From Virgibacillus profundi (lineage in GTDB: Bacteria; Bacillota; Bacilli; Bacillales; Amphibacillaceae): 64,000 nt of DNA. Positions 61,464 through 64,000 of this stretch are shown here, piece by piece. The first letter of the stretch is position 1. Each line of letters starts with the position of its first letter. The stretch lies in assembly GCF_002287375.1 (NCBI RefSeq), contig NZ_NPOA01000001.1, positions 248,001-312,000 of the forward strand. The letters are read 5' to 3'. Made by a program: the position numbers and the translations under genes. The notes under the pieces were generated by a model. It was not told the origin of the DNA. It saw only the letters and a program-made list of their open reading frames with translations, and made no database searches.

Positions 61464-62885
61464 TTAAAATCGAAAATAAATAAACGGATTATACGTGGAA
61501 TTTACTAATAGCAATACTGAAATTACCATTAATGCCATATAAACGAAAGGTACTGTTACTGAAAATATTGGCATCAAGCGCTTTTCAAGGTTATTTACAG
61601 CTATGATAGCATTTAGCCACCGAACAACTGGCATAGCAAAAATAATACCAATTAGAAAGATCAGCCAATAATCATGTGAATAAATTAATGTATATTCGTC
61701 TACTAGATTAGTATCATTCAATAGGAACATTGTCTTCAAATAATTAAATGAATAACTAAAATTATCTGCTCTAAAGAATACCCAGCCAATGAAAACAATG
61801 AACAATAAATAAAAGTGCTGAATCGGTTTCCATAGTTTATTTAAAAGTCTCGTCAGACCAATTCGTTCAAGAACAATAAATATCCCAAAATATAATCCCC
61901 AAGCCATAAATGTCCAACTGGCACCATGCCAGAAGCCTGTAATTGTCCATACAATTAATAAATTTATAAGTGTTCTGTAATACCCTTTACGATTTCCTCC
62001 CAAAGGAATATATACATAATCTCTAAACCAGGAAGATAAGGAGATATGCCATCTTCTCCAAAACTCTGAGACAGATTTTGCTATGTATGGGTAATTAAAA
62101 TTTTCCAGGAAATCAAAGCCAAACATTTTCCCAAGTCCAATTGCCATATCACTATAGCCTGAAAAATCAAAGTAAATTTGCAACCCATATGCAACTATTC
62201 CTATCCAAGCTGCCGATACACTTAAGCTATCAGCTGGCGTATTAAAGGCTGCATCCGCAACATCACCAAAAGAGTTTGCAAGGATTACCTTTTTTGCTAA
62301 GCCAATGATAAATCTTTTTACACCTTCTGTAAATTTCTCCAAATTAACGAATCTCTTCTTCAGTTGCCCGGCAATAGAATTATATCGCACAATTGGCCCT
62401 GCTACTAATTGCGGAAACAATGAAATATATAATGATAACGAAATTATACTCCTTTGAACCTTTACATCCTCCCGGTAAACATCAATAACATAACTCATTG
62501 CCTGAAAGGTGAAAAAGGAAATCCCTATAGGTAATGGGATGGATTCCATTTCTATACTGGTATTTAACAAGGAATTAATGTTATTTATCAGGAAATTCGC
62601 ATATTTAAAAAAGCCCAGGATAAGTAAATTCCCTATTATGCCTAATGTTAGAAATAACTTTTTAAGGGATATATTTCTCTTATATTTCCCTATCAATAAA
62701 CCCGCTATGAAATTAATTAAAATGGAAAACAACATAAGGAAAACATATTTCGGTTCACCCCACGCATAAAAAAATAGACTTGCAAGTAATAATATGAAAT
62801 TTCTCCATTCATTTTTTACTATAAAATAACAAAATAATACAAATGGCAAAAATATAAATAAAAATACCAAATTACTAAAGACCAA
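61464..62885 (-). CDS. MBOAT-family O-acyltransferase (AlgI/DltB-like)
   Basis: A 473-aa integral membrane protein with about eleven hydrophobic segments. The MBOAT signature is clear: FWRRWHISLSSWFRDYVYIP and the catalytic His in TGFWHGASWTFMAWG. These enzymes pass acetyl groups across the membrane to a partner that modifies polysaccharide, as AlgI with AlgJ/AlgX or PatA with PatB. The start is a TTG 5 nt after AAGGTGG. It lies among CWB2 proteases and near teichoic acid genes, so a wall polymer is the likely target. No D-alanine ligation genes accompany it, which argues against DltB. Confidence 0.85.
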   Translation of the reverse strand: MVFSNLVFLFIFLPFVLFCYFIVKNEWRNFILLLASLFFYAWGEPKYVFLMLFSILINFIAGLLIGKYKRNISLKKLFLTLGIIGNLLILGFFKYANFLINNINSLLNTSIEMESIPLPIGISFFTFQAMSYVIDVYREDVKVQRSIISLSLYISLFPQLVAGPIVRYNSIAGQLKKRFVNLEKFTEGVKRFIIGLAKKVILANSFGDVADAAFNTPADSLSVSAAWIGIVAYGLQIYFDFSGYSDMAIGLGKMFGFDFLENFNYPYIAKSVSEFWRRWHISLSSWFRDYVYIPLGGNRKGYYRTLINLLIVWTITGFWHGASWTFMAWGLYFGIFIVLERIGLTRLLNKLWKPIQHFYLLFIVFIGWVFFRADNFSYSFNYLKTMFLLNDTNLVDEYTLIYSHDYWLIFLIGIIFAMPVVRWLNAIIAVNNLEKRLMPIFSVTVPFVYMALMVISVLLLVNSTYNPFIYFRF

Positions 62886-62984
62886 TTAATCCACCTTCAT
62901 TTTAAGTATAAGAACGATAATAATATGTATAAATTCACACTACATAAGTATAAAGTATTGATAAGAGTATGTATATAGAATTAA

Positions 62985-63015
62985 AAATAGAACCCACCTA
63001 TTAAGATGAGTTCTA
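62985..63015 (-). terminator. Terminator after the fourth subtilase gene
   Basis: TTAGAACTCATCTT pairs with AGGTGGGTTCTA and ends in TTTTTAAT on the minus strand. It is closely related to the terminator at 55502-55542. Confidence 0.7.
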
Positions 63016-63035
63016 ACACATAAACATGAAGTTTT

Positions 63036-64000
63036 TTACTGAATTAGCTGTTCCAGTTCTGCAAACGATTTTTTAGTAACTGCTTCAGTTCCCCCAAAAA
63101 TAGTTAATCTATTAAACTTATTTTCTAAAATATAATCGGAAACTACTTTCGGTATTTCTTTCTCTTCGCCAGCTAATTTACCTACCAATAAAATCCCACT
63201 ATCATTTTTTGTTGCTAATACCGCTCCTGTTAATGCATCGGCATAGTGTCCACCCGTCGCAATATACATATGCTTCGTCTCTACTCCGAAGTATTTTGCA
63301 ACTTCCATATTCGTCGCATAACGATTCGCTCCTCTGAGCCTAATAGCATGAGGCAGTAGACCTTTGATTTTATCCGAAACCACTTTCGTTCCTCCAACAA
63401 CAATCGTATCCTTCGTTCCTAATGTGTTCAGTGTATCGATTGTTGACTGTGGAAGGGAGTTTTTATAGGTTAATAGAATCGGTATTCCTTCTCTTGCGGC
63501 ATATGAAGCAACGGATAGAGCATCAGGGAAATTCATGCCATTCACAACTACCGCGGTAGCTGCCTCTCCTGAGGATACCTGTTTAGCAATTTCAGAAGCT
63601 GTTTCAAATCTTGTTTCCCCTGAGTAACGGGTTACCTTTATTCCAGACTTTATCAGCTGCTCTTGAACTTTATTACTTATTGCCCCGGTTCCGCCAAGAA
63701 TGATTACCTTGTCTGCCCGGAGGCGTTTAATTTCTCTCATCGTTCTGTCAAAAATCATATTATTAGTTGTGAGCAGTATAGGAGCGTTCAGCTTATGTGC
63801 CAGTGGGACACCGGCTAATGAGTCAGCAAAATTATCCCCTCGGGCGAGAATAACAGTATCCGAAGAATTCCATCCCTGTCTGCTGATTTCAATAGCTGTA
63901 TCATAGCGCATCGATCCAGAAATCCTTTTCACATTACTGTTTTCCATGGAAATTGTAGCATTTAAAGCAGCAGGAGCATTGACAAGTCCATAGCCGTAGC
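63036..64000 (-). CDS. Subtilase with CWB2 repeats, C-terminal part (5' end outside window)
   Basis: The frame is open to the window edge. Its first visible residues, YGYGLVNAPAALNATI, match the end of the S8 domain in the neighbouring proteases (GYGYGLVNAYDAV). An internal ATG at 63947 is not the true start. After only ~10 residues three CWB2 repeats begin (RISGSMRYDTAIEISRQGW; RYSGETRFETASEIAKQV; RLRGANRYATNMEVAKYFG). So this protease lacks the carboxypeptidase-regulatory and Ig-like domains of its paralogues and is joined almost directly to its wall anchor. Confidence 0.85.
   Translation of the reverse strand, partial: YGYGLVNAPAALNATISMENSNVKRISGSMRYDTAIEISRQGWNSSDTVILARGDNFADSLAGVPLAHKLNAPILLTTNNMIFDRTMREIKRLRADKVIILGGTGAISNKVQEQLIKSGIKVTRYSGETRFETASEIAKQVSSGEAATAVVVNGMNFPDALSVASYAAREGIPILLTYKNSLPQSTIDTLNTLGTKDTIVVGGTKVVSDKIKGLLPHAIRLRGANRYATNMEVAKYFGVETKHMYIATGGHYADALTGAVLATKNDSGILLVGKLAGEEKEIPKVVSDYILENKFNRLTIFGGTEAVTKKSFAELEQLIQ

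Noticed and set aside
61464-62885. DltB (D-alanylation) for the MBOAT gene
   Set aside because: No dltA, dltC or dltD genes accompany it, and the partner has the DHHW motif of polysaccharide acetylation proteins.

Overview
The window looks like a chromosomal segment of a low-GC Gram-positive bacterium of the family Bacillaceae. A halotolerant Virgibacillus/Oceanobacillus-type organism is my best guess, not a proof. The reasons are A+T-rich DNA, strong AGGAGG ribosome sites, many TTG starts, a poly(glycerol phosphate) wall teichoic acid gene set, a DUF1659/DUF2922/YvrJ cluster, several PTS operons and very large secreted subtilases with CWB2 wall-binding repeats. I see no rRNA, tRNA, intact transposon or CRISPR array.

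Layout. 1-8.3 kb: polysaccharide scavenging. It holds the tail of a Gfo/Idh/MocA oxidoreductase, a 1386-aa secreted heparinase II/III-type lyase, an orphan solute-binding lipoprotein with a doubtful start codon, and a toroid-like protein of unknown function. 8.8-16.5 kb (minus strand): a pentitol/hexitol PTS operon with a BglG-type regulator with PRDs, IIA, IIB, IIC, two zinc polyol-phosphate dehydrogenases, DeoC and a tiny membrane protein. Its parts resemble the Listeria D-arabitol system more than a classical galactitol operon. 17.7-23.6 kb (plus): two Gfo/Idh/MocA oxidoreductases bracketing DUF956 and a complete mannose-family PTS. 23.7-30.3 kb (minus): a NagB homologue and the mannitol operon mtlA-mtlR-mtlF-mtlD. 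30.6-32.9 kb: a decayed gatD copy, the YvrJ/DUF2922/DUF1659 cluster and a coiled-coil protein built of 9-residue repeats. 33.2-45.7 kb: wall teichoic acid genes tagE, tagA, tagF, tagD, tagB, tagG and tagH with two LCP (TagTUV) ligases. 45.8-64.0 kb (minus): four subtilases (one cut by the window edge), each ending in CWB2 repeats, plus a BsuPI-type protease inhibitor and an MBOAT/DHHW pair likely to acetylate a cell-wall polymer.

The most unusual feature is in the spaces between genes. Three loci carry arrays of a 9-bp motif, GTTGAGAGA, at an almost strict 21-bp period. The motif runs forward first and then, after a centre of constant size, in inverted orientation, so each locus is a periodic giant palindrome with variable 12-bp spacers. 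A fourth locus has the same 9+12 layout with a different motif, and a fifth has a 20-bp period with a third motif. I know of no described family that fits. Two of the arrays lie beside a duplicated tail of the DUF2922 gene. Other non-coding structure includes a very long hairpin ahead of the mannose PTS genes, two or three families of dispersed structured repeats, a 28-bp perfect palindrome, paired-promoter similarity between the LCP genes and PhoP-like repeats before tagD.

All calls come from reading sequence and protein motifs by eye. No database search or folding program was run, so domain limits are approximate.
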